This document shows positions 7,882 to 16,674 of a stretch of 38,671 nucleotides of DNA, in pieces. The stretch is from NCBI GenBank assembly GCA_039028695.1, contig JBCCHN010000040.1, positions 1 to 38,671 of the forward strand, read 5' to 3'. Both the position numbers and the translations under genes were made by a program. Below the pieces are notes generated by a model. That model saw only the letters and a program-made list of their open reading frames with translations. It made no database searches and had not been told where the DNA came from. The stretch is from JANQKX01 sp039028695 (GTDB taxonomy: Bacteria; Pseudomonadota; Alphaproteobacteria; Kiloniellales; Kiloniellaceae). The stretch's first letter is position 1. Each line of letters opens with the position of its first letter.

Positions 7882-8550
7882 GTGAAGTCCTCAAACTACT
7901 ATGGCATTATTCTCGCGGTCTTGGCGGGGACCGCGGCGCTTATCCTCTTGTCCCAGTTTCTGGACGAAACAGGCAACCGCATTACCTTTGGCGAGCATGG
8001 TATTGCCGAATCCCTGTCCGCCTTTGGGTATTTTGCCTGTGTGTTGGTGATGGGGGGATACGGAGGTTCGGCTTTCCTTAAAAGGAACTGGTTCTTGGCG
8101 GTAATCCTGATTGCCTTTTGCGCCAGGGAATTGGATTTTGACAAGGCATTCACGGCGGAGGGCGTCTTAAAGAGCCGCTTTTTGATGAGCCCGGACGTCT
8201 CTTTGCAGGCCAAGATCGTGGCCTATACCATTTTGGCCTTTGTTCTTTGGTGTGGCCTTTTGGCCTTGAAGAACCACGGGCCGCGGTTTTGGCAGGCGCT
8301 GCGGCACCGAAGCTTGGATCCGGGGCATTGGTGCATCTTGTTGCCGATCATTCTCTTGGGGGTGGCTAAGACAGTGGACGGGCTTGGGCGGAAAATGAAA
8401 TCCATCGGCCTAGAGGTCACGCAAGAGACCGAGATAATCAGCCACTATGCTGAAGAATCCATGGAACTGGCAGCGCCGATTCTCTTTATTGTGGCGGCAG
8501 TTTATTACATCAGGATCAATCGAATTGGACAAAACCGGGGTCGATCGTAA
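7882..8550 (+). CDS. Integral membrane protein of unknown function
   Basis: A 222-residue protein with about six hydrophobic segments (around residues 8-26, 47-63, 70-83, 110-128, 148-165 and 192-209). Between the third and fourth lies a polar loop with the motif FCARELDFDKAFT, and a second acidic stretch (QETEIISHYAEESMELAAP) precedes the last helix; charged residues this close to membrane segments suggest a functional site. I do not recognise the family. The chosen start is GTG at 7882, 7 nt after a GGATAGG ribosome site and 7 nt beyond the lptG stop. A longer frame from 7843 would overlap lptG. The position suggests, without proving, a link to the envelope. Confidence 0.7.
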   Translation: MKSSNYYGIILAVLAGTAALILLSQFLDETGNRITFGEHGIAESLSAFGYFACVLVMGGYGGSAFLKRNWFLAVILIAFCARELDFDKAFTAEGVLKSRFLMSPDVSLQAKIVAYTILAFVLWCGLLALKNHGPRFWQALRHRSLDPGHWCILLPIILLGVAKTVDGLGRKMKSIGLEVTQETEIISHYAEESMELAAPILFIVAAVYYIRINRIGQNRGRS

Positions 8551-8577
8551 GGCCAGGGCATAGGGGCTCAATGTCAA

Positions 8578-9336
8578 ATGACGCTAAGGGGTAAAGTTGC
8601 AGTGATAACCGGGGCGGCTTCCGGCTTTGGGGCTGGCATGGCCCGGCTGTTTGCCGCCGAAGGCGCGGCCGTGCTGATTGGCGACTTGGACGGTGAAAAG
8701 GCGCGCAAGGTGGTCGCGGAGATTGCCGATCTAGGGGGCCGTGCCGATAGCCTGGTATGTGACGTATCCCGACGCGACGACGTAGCGGCCATGGTGAGCA
8801 AGGCTCAAGACGAGTTCGGCAGCTTGGACATTTTGGTCAACAATGCGGGTATCAGCCACCAAAACAAGCCCTATCAAGAGGTCACCGACGAGGAGTTTGA
8901 CCGGATCTATGCGGTCAATGTAAAGGGAGTCCATATGGCCATTCAGTCGGCCCTACCCCTTTTCGAGGCAGCGGGCGGGGGTGTGATCCTCAACATCTCC
9001 TCAACCGCGGCGCTGCGGCCGCGCCCTGGCCTGAGCGTTTACAATAGTTCCAAGGGCGCGGTGCAGATTCTCAGTAAATCTTTGGCGGCGGAACTGGCGC
9101 CGTTGAAGGTCCGGGTGAATGCGATTTGCCCGGTGATGGGCGACACGGGACTTTTAGAAACCTTTATGGGCCAGGCCGACACCCCGGAAAACCGTGAAAA
9201 ATTTATCGGGGGTATTCCGCTGGGTCGTTTGTCGACACCCGAGGATATTGCGCGGGCCGCCCTATTTCTGGTCTCCGATCAGGCCGCCTTTATCACCGGC
9301 GTGGCCTTGGAGGTCGACGGCGGGCGCTGCGTCTAA
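8578..9336 (+). CDS. SDR-family oxidoreductase (FabG-like, NAD-preferring pattern)
   Basis: A 252-residue classical short-chain dehydrogenase. Visible are the TGAASGFGAG cofactor loop (11-20), NNAG (88-91), and the catalytic Ser142, Tyr155 and Lys159 (YNSSK). Asp36 at the end of the second strand (GDLD) is the usual sign of NAD(H) preference. The C-terminus ends in the common form ITGVALEVDGGRCV. Substrates range from fatty-acyl intermediates to sugars and alcohols and cannot be assigned here. The ATG at 8578 is used; an ATG at 8571 is out of frame and stops after seven codons. It converges with the SDR at 9375 across a 38-nt gap. Confidence 0.9.
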   Translation: MTLRGKVAVITGAASGFGAGMARLFAAEGAAVLIGDLDGEKARKVVAEIADLGGRADSLVCDVSRRDDVAAMVSKAQDEFGSLDILVNNAGISHQNKPYQEVTDEEFDRIYAVNVKGVHMAIQSALPLFEAAGGGVILNISSTAALRPRPGLSVYNSSKGAVQILSKSLAAELAPLKVRVNAICPVMGDTGLLETFMGQADTPENREKFIGGIPLGRLSTPEDIARAALFLVSDQAAFITGVALEVDGGRCV

Positions 9337-9374
9337 TACGGGGTGTTTAATGCTGGGCATTTGCTGGGGCGCCG

Positions 9375-10088
9375 CTAAAAGACCAGCTCATAGCGATAGT
9401 TGACCATGATTTCGGGCACCGCCGCCGTATTGGGCAGGGCGAGTGCCGTTTCCACAAGGGCGGCCACATCCTCGGGCTGGGTCATGGTCTCGCCGGCCTC
9501 GTCGGTGATGGAATAGGCCATGTCTGTGGCCACGAATCCGGGGCAGATGGCCGTGGCCCGTATGCCGTGGTCCCAGCCGTCCAGGCGTGCCTGGTGGGTC
9601 AGAGCCATCACCGCGTACTTGGACAGGCTATAACCCAAGGACACCCCGGCGATGCGCTTGCCCGACATGGAGGCGAGATTGATCACCCGCCCGCTACCCG
9701 CGGCCTTTAGGTGGGGCCAGGCTTGGCGGATAAGGGCCAAGGGCCCCTTCACGTTCACCCGCCACATGGCATCCAGGTCGGCCTCGTCGCCGCTTTCCAA
9801 CTGGTACTTTCGGAAAATACCGGCATTGTTGACCAGGCCGTCAATGCGCCCGTGGGACGACAGCGTCGCTTCGACCCAAGCTTGGGCGCCGGCTGGCTCA
9901 TCCGCATCGTAAGGGTGTAGGGAGAGGGTCGGGCCCACACTCGAGCCGAAGGCATCCTCCAGGGCCGTCTGTTCCCGGGCGCCCAGGCTGAGGCTATATC
10001 CGGCGTTTCGCAGCTGCTGGGCGACGGCCAATCCGATCCCCCTTGCCGCCCCGGAAATCATGACCACCCGGCCTTTGGGCTCTAACAT
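9375..10088 (-). CDS. SDR-family oxidoreductase (NADP-preferring pattern)
   Basis: A 237-residue classical SDR with SGAARGIGLAV (12-22), NNAG (87-90) and catalytic Ser140, Tyr153 and Lys157 (YSLSK). The second strand ends SLGAREQ, placing an arginine where NADP(H)-binding members have a basic residue. The C-terminus (AAVPEIMVNYRYELVF) differs from the VDGG ending of its neighbour, so the two are separate subfamilies and not a recent duplication. Substrate unknown. It is separated from the upstream gene (BI-1, same strand) by a strong terminator, so it has its own promoter in the short gap before 10128. Confidence 0.9.
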   Translation of the reverse strand: MLEPKGRVVMISGAARGIGLAVAQQLRNAGYSLSLGAREQTALEDAFGSSVGPTLSLHPYDADEPAGAQAWVEATLSSHGRIDGLVNNAGIFRKYQLESGDEADLDAMWRVNVKGPLALIRQAWPHLKAAGSGRVINLASMSGKRIAGVSLGYSLSKYAVMALTHQARLDGWDHGIRATAICPGFVATDMAYSITDEAGETMTQPEDVAALVETALALPNTAAVPEIMVNYRYELVF

Positions 10089-10120
10089 CTCAGAGTCTCC
10101 CGTTTATCTTTTGTTGTCTC

Positions 10121-10155
10121 AAACAAAAAAGGCCCGGATAATGATCCAGGCCTTT
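10121..10155 (-). terminator. Rho-independent terminator of the Bax-inhibitor-1 gene
   Basis: AAAGGCCCGGAT (10128-10139) pairs with ATCCAGGCCTTT (10144-10155) around the 4-nt loop AATG; one of the 12 pairs is non-Watson-Crick. On the minus strand the stem is followed by a T run. It lies 23 nt past the BI-1 stop at 10178. Confidence 0.85.
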
Positions 10156-10177
10156 CCTGTTTGACTAGTGAAGTGGG

Positions 10178-10897
10178 CTATTCCCGCGCCACCCCAAAGA
10201 TCTGCAGCAGCCAGATGAACATGGTCACAAAGGAGCCATATAGCAAAAAGGCACCGAAGATGGATTTCCGGCTCTGCACATCGCGTGCGTCACCTTCGTA
10301 GTAAAGGTTTTTGATCATTTGGGTTTCATAGGCCGTCAAGCCGGCAAAAACCAAGACCACCACAATTGACAGAAGGAGCTGGAACACGGGGCTTTGCAGG
10401 AAAAGATTGACCACGATAGCCAACAGAATCCCGATCGTTGCCATCATCAAAAAGGCGCCCATCGGAGCCAGGTCTTTTTTCGTCGTATAACCATAAAGGC
10501 TCACGCCTGCGAAAGCGGCGGCCGTTATGAAGAATACCCGCACAATCGATTCGCCCGTATAGGCGTAGAACATGGGTGCAAGCAATGCGCCCCACATGGC
10601 CGCATAGACCCAAAAAACAGCATGAGCTGCTCCGGGGCTCTTGGTCATGATAATGCGCGGGCCGATAAAGCCGGATAGCAACACACCACCAAACAGAACC
10701 CATTTCAGGGGGCCCGCAAAAATGGCCTCCATCAAGGCTGGTTGCATGGCAACAACAAGGGCGACGACGCCGGTGAAGGCCACGCCCAAAGACATATAGT
10801 TGTAGACCCCAAGCATGTACTTGCGCAGGCCGACATCAATGTCCGCACCTTGCACTTGGGCCTGGGTCATGGTTTTGCGCTCAGGTCCAAAAGCCAT
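10178..10897 (-). CDS. Bax inhibitor-1/YccA family membrane protein
   Basis: A 239-residue protein with seven hydrophobic segments after a polar N-terminus. Family features include YNYMSLGVAFTGVVALVV in the first helix, the central LAPMGAFLMMATIGILLAI region, and the conserved C-terminal AGLTAYETQMIKNLYYEGD with its acidic residue, as in pH-gated calcium-leak members such as BsYetJ. In bacteria the family is linked to FtsH interaction (YccA) and ion leak. The gene is monocistronic: a 158-nt gap separates it from ybbP and a strong terminator follows. A Met nine codons in (MTQAQVQG) is a possible alternative start. Family call is firm, physiological role open. Confidence 0.9.
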   Translation of the reverse strand: MAFGPERKTMTQAQVQGADIDVGLRKYMLGVYNYMSLGVAFTGVVALVVAMQPALMEAIFAGPLKWVLFGGVLLSGFIGPRIIMTKSPGAAHAVFWVYAAMWGALLAPMFYAYTGESIVRVFFITAAAFAGVSLYGYTTKKDLAPMGAFLMMATIGILLAIVVNLFLQSPVFQLLLSIVVVLVFAGLTAYETQMIKNLYYEGDARDVQSRKSIFGAFLLYGSFVTMFIWLLQIFGVARE

Positions 10898-11055
10898 TGA
10901 AAACCTCTCTTGTTTCGTTTGGGCCGAAATCTGCCCATAATATTGGGGCTTTCGCCGCCCAAATCAACTCTTTTCGGCCGATAGCCGCCCCGGCGCCCAT
11001 AGGACAGGCGCAAACTAAGTTACCAAGATGTAAAGATTTTTCAGCGTCGGCCCGG

Positions 11056-13713
11056 CTACTCGTTGCGAAGCAGGGGCGCGGCTTTATGGCTGAGGGCGCG
11101 AAGGGTTCCCAGATAACCCAGTAAAATGGTCAAAAAACTGGCCAGAAGAGCAGTTAATACCACCACCGCGGGCAGGAAGATAAAGGGCATATCCATCACT
11201 TCGGTGAGCACCAGATAAGCCGCCAGGGTTCCGATCACCCCGGCAATGGCGGCCGTTATCAGGCCTAAAATTCCGTATTCCAGTAGGAAAGCCCGGGTGA
11301 TCCGGCCCCGCGTCGCGCCCAGGACCTTGAAGACCACCGCATCATAAATGCGTCGATGATGTTCGGCCGCCACGGCCCCGGCGAGCACCAACCCACCGGC
11401 CAAGATAGCCAGGGTGGCGATGCCACGCACCGCCACGGCGATGTGGCCGATCAGCTCAGCAACCTGACCAAGGGCTTCCTTGACCCGGATGGCCGAGACG
11501 TTCAGGAACTGATCGGTCACCGCCGCCTCGAGGGCATCTTCGATGTCCGGATCGGTCTTGACCGAGGCGATATGGCTTTGCGGTGCGGATTCCAAAAGCC
11601 CCGGCGAGAACACCATCACAAAGTTGATGGAAAGGGCGGACCAGTCGATCACCCGCAGGTTCGCGATGGTCACTTCGAATTCCCGGCCCAGGATGTTTAT
11701 GGTGAGCCGATCGCCCGGCTGTAGCCCCAAGAGCTCGCCCACTTGGGCATCAAGGGAGACCAATGGCTCGCCATTGTAATCTTCCGGCCACCATTCGCCT
11801 GCCAAGAGTTCCGCATCGGGGATCGGCTCTCTCGACCAGGTCAGGCCACGGTCGCCACGAAACACCCACTCGATTTCCGGCGGGATTGTCATCTGGGTCG
11901 GTGGCGTACCCTCAACGGCGGAAATGCGACCGCGCAACATGGGCACCCGGGTGAGGTCGCGGGTCCCATCAAAATTCCCTACCAGTTGGTCGAAGGCCGC
12001 CACCTGGTCGGGCTGGATATCGATGAAATAAAAGCCGGGCGCTTCCTCCGGCAGGGATTGCCTGACCTGCTGGGTCAGGTTGCCCTCGATCAAGGCAATA
12101 GTGACCAAGAGGGTCAGGCCCAGTCCTAAGGACATTATGACCGATCCTGTCGGGGCGCCGGGACGGTAAAGGTTGGTGATGGCCAAACGCAGGGCAGGCT
12201 GGCGAGGCCGGCCGAGCCGCCGAGCCAAGGCAATGAGGCCCTGGGCGGTAAGGCGAAACAGTAAAAAGGCCCCGGCTGCGCCGATGACGAAGTAGCTGGC
12301 CATTTTTGGATTGCTGGCCGTGCCGATGGCCAATCCGGCCAGGGCCGCGCAGCACGCCACCAGGGCAAAGATTACCCAGGACTTGGGCCGCGCCCTGTTG
12401 GGCGAGATGATATCGCGGAAGAGGCTCGCCGGGGCGATAGCCTGGGCTCGTGCCAGGGGCCAGAGGGAAAAGGTGAAGGCGGTGAGCACACCAAAGAGGG
12501 CCGCGAGCGCCAAAGCGCCTGGATAAAGCCCGCCCGAGGCCTCCCACCCAAAGGCATTGCCCAACAGATAGGCCACGAGATAGGGGCTGGTTGCGCCAAG
12601 GCCCAGCCCAATCACAATGCCGACGGCCGCCAAAAGAAGAATTTGGATCAAATAGGCTTTGAAGATGAGAATGCCTGGTGCTCCCAGGCATTTGAGGGTG
12701 GCGATGGTGGCCACCTTTCCGTCCAGATAGGCGCGCACCGCATTGCCGATGCCGACACCCCCGACCAGGAGGGAGCCCAAACCGACCAGGGTCAAAAACA
12801 GGGTTAAGCGATCGATGAAGCGGGTTACACGGGGCGCGGCGTTATGGGTGTCATTGATGCGCCAGCCGGCGTCGGGAAAGGCCTCCACCAGGTCGGCGCG
12901 GACCTGATCCAAGGCCTCGGGCTCGTTCAAGGCCAGGCGATAGTGATAACGGATCAGGCTGCCCGGCTGAACCAGGCCTGTACCCGCCAGGCTGGCTGCG
13001 GCCACCATGAAGGTTGGACCGAGTGTGAAGCCTCGCGAGGCCTTGTCCGGCTCCCACTCCAAGGTCGCGGCGATGCGATAGTCCGCTTCGCCGACGCGGA
13101 CCAAATCCCCGATGGCCACGTTCAAGCGGCGCAGCAGGCCCTTATCGACCACCGCGCCCCAGTGGCCGTCCTGTTCGGCCAGGGCCTGGTCGAGCGGGAT
13201 ATTTGGGGCCAAACGGGCGGCGCCATAGAGGGGATAAAGCTGATCGACCGCTTTCAACTCGACCAGGACGCGCCGTACCGGCGACGCCTCTCCCGCAGTT
13301 TCGTCTTGGGACTCAGGCCCCAGGGCCATGGCCCGCATTTCAGAAATTTTAGAAACAGCGGCGCGGGTCTCAAACCAATCCAGTTGTTCGGTCGTTGCTT
13401 CCTTATGGACCAGCCGCAGATTCATGTCGCCGCCGAGAATGGCCTGGCCGTCCTCTTGCAGGCCCGCCAGCATGGACTGGGAGACCGAGCCCACGGCGGC
13501 AATGGCGGCCACGCCCAAAACCAAACAAGCGAGAAAGATACGAAAGCCTTTGAGGCCGCCGCGCAGCTCACGACGGGCCAGTTGCCAGGCCATGGACCAA
13601 GTCCGTGCGGGCCTCCCCTTGAGCGATTGACTGGGGTGCCGGGGCAGGGGATGGCCCTTGCCCAGGGATCCGGTCATCCCTGCGGTGCCCTCACTCATGA
13701 TGCAGCCCAACAT
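11056..13713 (-). CDS. ybbP: FtsX-family ABC transporter permease (YbbP-like)
   Basis: An 885-residue permease. A cytoplasmic leader precedes the first helix (GFRIFLACLVLGVAAIAAVG, about 57-76). A large periplasmic domain covers about 80-300, followed by a first FtsX helix set from about 300 (LTLVGLGSLLVGGVGIGNAV). Further helices run to about residue 530, a second periplasmic domain covers about 560-755, and three C-terminal helices follow (LAILAGGLVLAGAVAAEHHR; LGLITAAIAGVIGTLAAYLV). This doubled architecture is that of YbbP, partner of the ATPase YbbA. It lies 8 nt after ybbA, in one operon. Related systems act on lipids or lipoproteins of the envelope; the substrate is unproven. The ATG at 13698 (MSEGTAGM) is an equally possible start. 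Confidence 0.88.
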   Translation of the reverse strand: MLGCIMSEGTAGMTGSLGKGHPLPRHPSQSLKGRPARTWSMAWQLARRELRGGLKGFRIFLACLVLGVAAIAAVGSVSQSMLAGLQEDGQAILGGDMNLRLVHKEATTEQLDWFETRAAVSKISEMRAMALGPESQDETAGEASPVRRVLVELKAVDQLYPLYGAARLAPNIPLDQALAEQDGHWGAVVDKGLLRRLNVAIGDLVRVGEADYRIAATLEWEPDKASRGFTLGPTFMVAAASLAGTGLVQPGSLIRYHYRLALNEPEALDQVRADLVEAFPDAGWRINDTHNAAPRVTRFIDRLTLFLTLVGLGSLLVGGVGIGNAVRAYLDGKVATIATLKCLGAPGILIFKAYLIQILLLAAVGIVIGLGLGATSPYLVAYLLGNAFGWEASGGLYPGALALAALFGVLTAFTFSLWPLARAQAIAPASLFRDIISPNRARPKSWVIFALVACCAALAGLAIGTASNPKMASYFVIGAAGAFLLFRLTAQGLIALARRLGRPRQPALRLAITNLYRPGAPTGSVIMSLGLGLTLLVTIALIEGNLTQQVRQSLPEEAPGFYFIDIQPDQVAAFDQLVGNFDGTRDLTRVPMLRGRISAVEGTPPTQMTIPPEIEWVFRGDRGLTWSREPIPDAELLAGEWWPEDYNGEPLVSLDAQVGELLGLQPGDRLTINILGREFEVTIANLRVIDWSALSINFVMVFSPGLLESAPQSHIASVKTDPDIEDALEAAVTDQFLNVSAIRVKEALGQVAELIGHIAVAVRGIATLAILAGGLVLAGAVAAEHHRRIYDAVVFKVLGATRGRITRAFLLEYGILGLITAAIAGVIGTLAAYLVLTEVMDMPFIFLPAVVVLTALLASFLTILLGYLGTLRALSHKAAPLLRNE

Positions 13714-13721
13714 AAACCATT

Positions 13722-14453
13722 CTAACCGGCACTCTGATCAGCGGTGGCGGAATCTGAGGCAATTCGGCCGTCCAAAAGGGCCAGGCGTCGCTGGCAGCGA
13801 GCGGCCAGCTTGGGATCGTGGGTGATCAGCATCAAGGTGGTGTTGTGGCGTTCCTGCAGGTTGAAAAGCAGCTCGACGATTTGGGTGCCTGTATCACCAT
13901 CCAGATTTCCGGTGGGCTCGTCGGCCAACAGCAAGTCCGGCTCGGTGGCAAAGGCCCGGGCAATGGCGGTGCGCTGTTGTTCACCGCCCGAGAGTTGGCC
14001 CGGATAGTGGGTCAGGCGGTGGGCCAACCCGACCAGGCCCAAGCATTCCTCCGCCCGCGAAAAGGCGTCAGAGCGGCCGGCAAACTCAAGGGGAATGGCC
14101 ACATTTTCCAAGGCTGTCATGGTGGGTACCAGGTGAAAGTCCTGGAATACAATGCCCACGCTGTCCCGGCGAAAACGGGCCAATCCGTCTTCGCTTAGAT
14201 CGCCGAAGTTCTGTCCCCCGACGGTCACCTTGCCGCCCGTGGATCTCTCTAACCCGGCGATAACCATCATGAGTGAGGATTTGCCCGAGCCCGAGGGACC
14301 CACCAGACTAACGGTTTCCCCGGCGGCGATCCTCAGGGAGATCCCACGCAGCACGTCGACCGGTCCTGCAGAGGAGGGATAGGTCAAGGCCAAATCGGAC
14401 AGTTCCACGACCGGATCGCCGGCGGACAAGGGCTCGTTATGCGCAGCGCCCAT
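13722..14453 (-). CDS. ybbA: ABC transporter ATP-binding protein (YbbA/LolD-like)
   Basis: A 243-residue ATPase with Walker A GPSGSGKSS (52-60), Q-loop VFQDFHLVPTMTALENV, signature LSGGEQQR, Walker B LLLADEPTGNLD and the switch histidine in LITHDP. The FHLVPTMTALENV and DEPTGNLD stretches are typical of the MacB/LolD/FtsE group that pairs with FtsX-type permeases, here the downstream ybbP. The frame is open to a TTG at 14537, but ATG 14453 (MGAAHNEPLSAGDPVVEL) places the first strand at the usual distance. It diverges from the TesA-type esterase, an arrangement seen in many Proteobacteria, which suggests a shared envelope-lipid role. Confidence 0.92.
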   Translation of the reverse strand: MGAAHNEPLSAGDPVVELSDLALTYPSSAGPVDVLRGISLRIAAGETVSLVGPSGSGKSSLMMVIAGLERSTGGKVTVGGQNFGDLSEDGLARFRRDSVGIVFQDFHLVPTMTALENVAIPLEFAGRSDAFSRAEECLGLVGLAHRLTHYPGQLSGGEQQRTAIARAFATEPDLLLADEPTGNLDGDTGTQIVELLFNLQERHNTTLMLITHDPKLAARCQRRLALLDGRIASDSATADQSAG

Positions 14454-14700
14454 GGCGCCGGATTGTTGCAACAAGAAATGGTTCCTTCTTTGGCTCAAAG
14501 CGCCGGCGTTGGTTTGAAGGATCGGCCCGGGAGACAAAATCCTCTTGAAGTAAGGAGCAAACCACCCCCATGTTCCGGTGATATGGTTGGATTTTTTAGA
14601 AATTTCAACGGCTCTTTGGCGGACGGCCCGGATCAGGGGCCGTGGCGCGCCTATTCGCTTGGACTGGACGACCGCAAAGAGTTGCGCTTAAGGTGATGTC

Positions 14701-15453
14701 GTGACCGTCAACCGATCCCATCCGAAGCCGCAAGCTGACCTCCTCCCTTGGGTGAAGGCTGCTCGATTTCTGCAGTCTTGCCAAACTGTTTGGGGCCGGG
14801 TCGTTTGGGGCCTTTTAGCCGTGTTCCTGGTCGTGAGCCCGGTGCGCGGCGCTTGGTCCCAGGAAGTGACGCTGATCGCCTTTGGGGATTCCCTGACTCA
14901 TGGCTACGGCCTACCGGCCGACACTGCTTTTCCCGATCAATTGCAGGCGGCCTTAGACAACGCCGGTGAGCAGGCTGTCGTGATCAATGCGGGGAATTCC
15001 GGCGACACCACGGCAGCGGGCTTGGCCCGATTGGACTGGGCCTTGGCGGATCTGCCCAAAGACAAACCCGCGGCCATGATCCTTGAGCTGGGCGCCAACG
15101 ACAGCTTGCGTGGTTTGCCGCCGGAATCGACCCGCGACAATCTGGATAAGATTTTGGCTAAGGTGACTGGGAAAAACATTTCGGTTCTCTTGGCCGGTAT
15201 GCTCGCGCCACGCAATTTGGGCAATGACTATGCCGGCAAATTCGATCGGGTGTTTCCCGATCTGGCCGAGAAGTACGATGTGCCCTTGTACGCCTTTTTC
15301 CTTGAGGGTGTCGCCTTGGACCCGACTTTGAACCAGGCGGACGGCATCCATCCCAATGAGGCAGGGGTTGCCGTGATCGTGGAAAGGATCACACCCATGG
15401 TGTTGCAGCTTTTAGCAGATGCGCGCGCCTCGGCCGCTGGTGCCGGAGGGTAA
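14701..15453 (+). CDS. tesA: Arylesterase/lysophospholipase, TesA type (GDSL/SGNH hydrolase)
   Basis: A 250-residue exported hydrolase. A basic N-terminus and hydrophobic segment (WGLLAVFLVVSPVRGAWSQ, about 36-54) look like a signal peptide or anchor, giving a periplasmic enzyme. All SGNH blocks are present: FGDSLTHGYGL with nucleophile Ser64, Gly100 in GNSGDT, GAND with Asn133, and DGIHPNEAG with Asp214 and His217. Family members cleave acyl thioesters, aryl esters and lysophospholipids. The start is GTG, preceded by AAGGTGATG; the nearby ATG at 14696 stops at once. It diverges from ybbA, and the FIST gene follows 3 nt after the stop. Confidence 0.92.
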   Translation: MTVNRSHPKPQADLLPWVKAARFLQSCQTVWGRVVWGLLAVFLVVSPVRGAWSQEVTLIAFGDSLTHGYGLPADTAFPDQLQAALDNAGEQAVVINAGNSGDTTAAGLARLDWALADLPKDKPAAMILELGANDSLRGLPPESTRDNLDKILAKVTGKNISVLLAGMLAPRNLGNDYAGKFDRVFPDLAEKYDVPLYAFFLEGVALDPTLNQADGIHPNEAGVAVIVERITPMVLQLLADARASAAGAGG

Positions 15454-15456
15454 GGC

Positions 15457-16617
15457 TTGTCACGGGACGTGGGCACTGATTCGACCTTTCAATCCGAGAC
15501 CTTCAAATCGGTTTGCTTGATCTGCGATTCGGCAGGCGGCTGGGGTGCCGCGGCTCAGGCGGCCGTGGCGGCTCTTGATCCCCTTCCCGACGGAGCCAAC
15601 CTCGGGTTCTTGTACGCCACGGATCCGCTGGCGGAGGATCTGGGATCGATCCTGGCCTTCCTCAAGGCCAAGACGAAGATCACCCAATGGGTGGGGACCG
15701 TCGGCATGGGCGTTCTGGGAAACGGATTGGAGATTTACGACCGGCCGGCCCTTTCCTTGCTGGTCGGCCGTTTGCCCGAAGAATCCTTTCGACTCTTTGA
15801 CACCATCACCGAGGACACGGCGGCCTTTTGCGCGCAAAACGATCCTTGGATCGCGGAACAGTTTCCGACCCTCGGCCTGGTGCATGGAGATCCCCGCAAC
15901 CCTGAGATTGCCGAGCTTATTCAATCCTTGTCGCAGGCCAGCTCGGCCTTTCTGGTCGGTGGACTATCGTCATCTCGTGGTGCATTGCCGCAGATCGCCG
16001 GACAGGTATGTGACGGCGGCTTGTCGGGTCTCCTGTTGTCGAGCAACTTACCGGTTGCCGTTGGCCTGACCCAGGGCTGTAGTCCGGTCGGCCCAAACCG
16101 CATGATCACCGACGCGGAAGAAACGATTGTCCAGAGCATTGAAGATCAGCCGGCCGTCGATGTGCTCAAGGAAGATATCGGTGAAATTCTGTCCCGCGAC
16201 CTGAGCCGGATCGGCGGTTATATTTACGCGTCCTTTCCCATTCCCGGCAGCGATACGGGCGATTATCTGGTGCGCAATATTATTGGGATCGACCCGGCCC
16301 GCGGCTGGCTTCAGGTGGCCGAGGAGGTCACGCCCGGCATGGCTATCGGCTTTTGTCGTCGCGATCATGACTCAGCCAAGATGGACTTACGGCGCATGTT
16401 AAAAGACCTGCTGGCTCGTGCGGAAGGTCCGCCCAAAGCCGCCCTGTATTTTTCCTGCATTGCGCGCGGCCAACACCTTTTCGGTGGCCAGTCCGAGGAA
16501 ATGCGTGAGATTGGCGACGCTTTGGGAAATGTGCCCTTGGCCGGATTTTTCGCCAACGGGGAAATCTCGCACAATCGCCTTTATGCCTATACAGGCGTGC
16601 TGACCCTTCTTATGTAA
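15457..16617 (+). CDS. FIST-domain signal transduction protein
   Basis: A 386-residue soluble protein with an N-terminal FIST_N region (about 15-220, including the WVGTVGMGVLGNG stretch and FLVGGLSSSRGALPQ) and a C-terminal FIST_C region (about 225-380, ending LAGFFANGEISHN..LYAYTGVLTLL). FIST domains are predicted small-ligand, possibly amino-acid, sensors usually fused or coupled to signalling modules; none is attached here. The TTG start has a GGAGGG ribosome site 6 nt upstream, inside the end of tesA, so translation is probably coupled. Two cysteines lie near the N-terminus (VCLICDSAGG). The family call is good; ligand and output unknown. Confidence 0.82.
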   Translation: MSRDVGTDSTFQSETFKSVCLICDSAGGWGAAAQAAVAALDPLPDGANLGFLYATDPLAEDLGSILAFLKAKTKITQWVGTVGMGVLGNGLEIYDRPALSLLVGRLPEESFRLFDTITEDTAAFCAQNDPWIAEQFPTLGLVHGDPRNPEIAELIQSLSQASSAFLVGGLSSSRGALPQIAGQVCDGGLSGLLLSSNLPVAVGLTQGCSPVGPNRMITDAEETIVQSIEDQPAVDVLKEDIGEILSRDLSRIGGYIYASFPIPGSDTGDYLVRNIIGIDPARGWLQVAEEVTPGMAIGFCRRDHDSAKMDLRRMLKDLLARAEGPPKAALYFSCIARGQHLFGGQSEEMREIGDALGNVPLAGFFANGEISHNRLYAYTGVLTLLM

Positions 16618-16674
16618 AAGGCGGCATTTTAGGCAAGGGCCAATCGGCAATCCGTTTCTTTGGGAGGACATGAC

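Noticed and set aside
11969..12691. 240-residue minus-strand frame inside ybbP
   Set aside because: Same strand, different frame from ybbP; composition is arginine/glycine/proline noise and ybbP motifs are continuous across it.
12844..13725. 293-residue plus-strand frame opposite ybbP
   Set aside because: Antisense shadow without recognisable domain or ribosome site.
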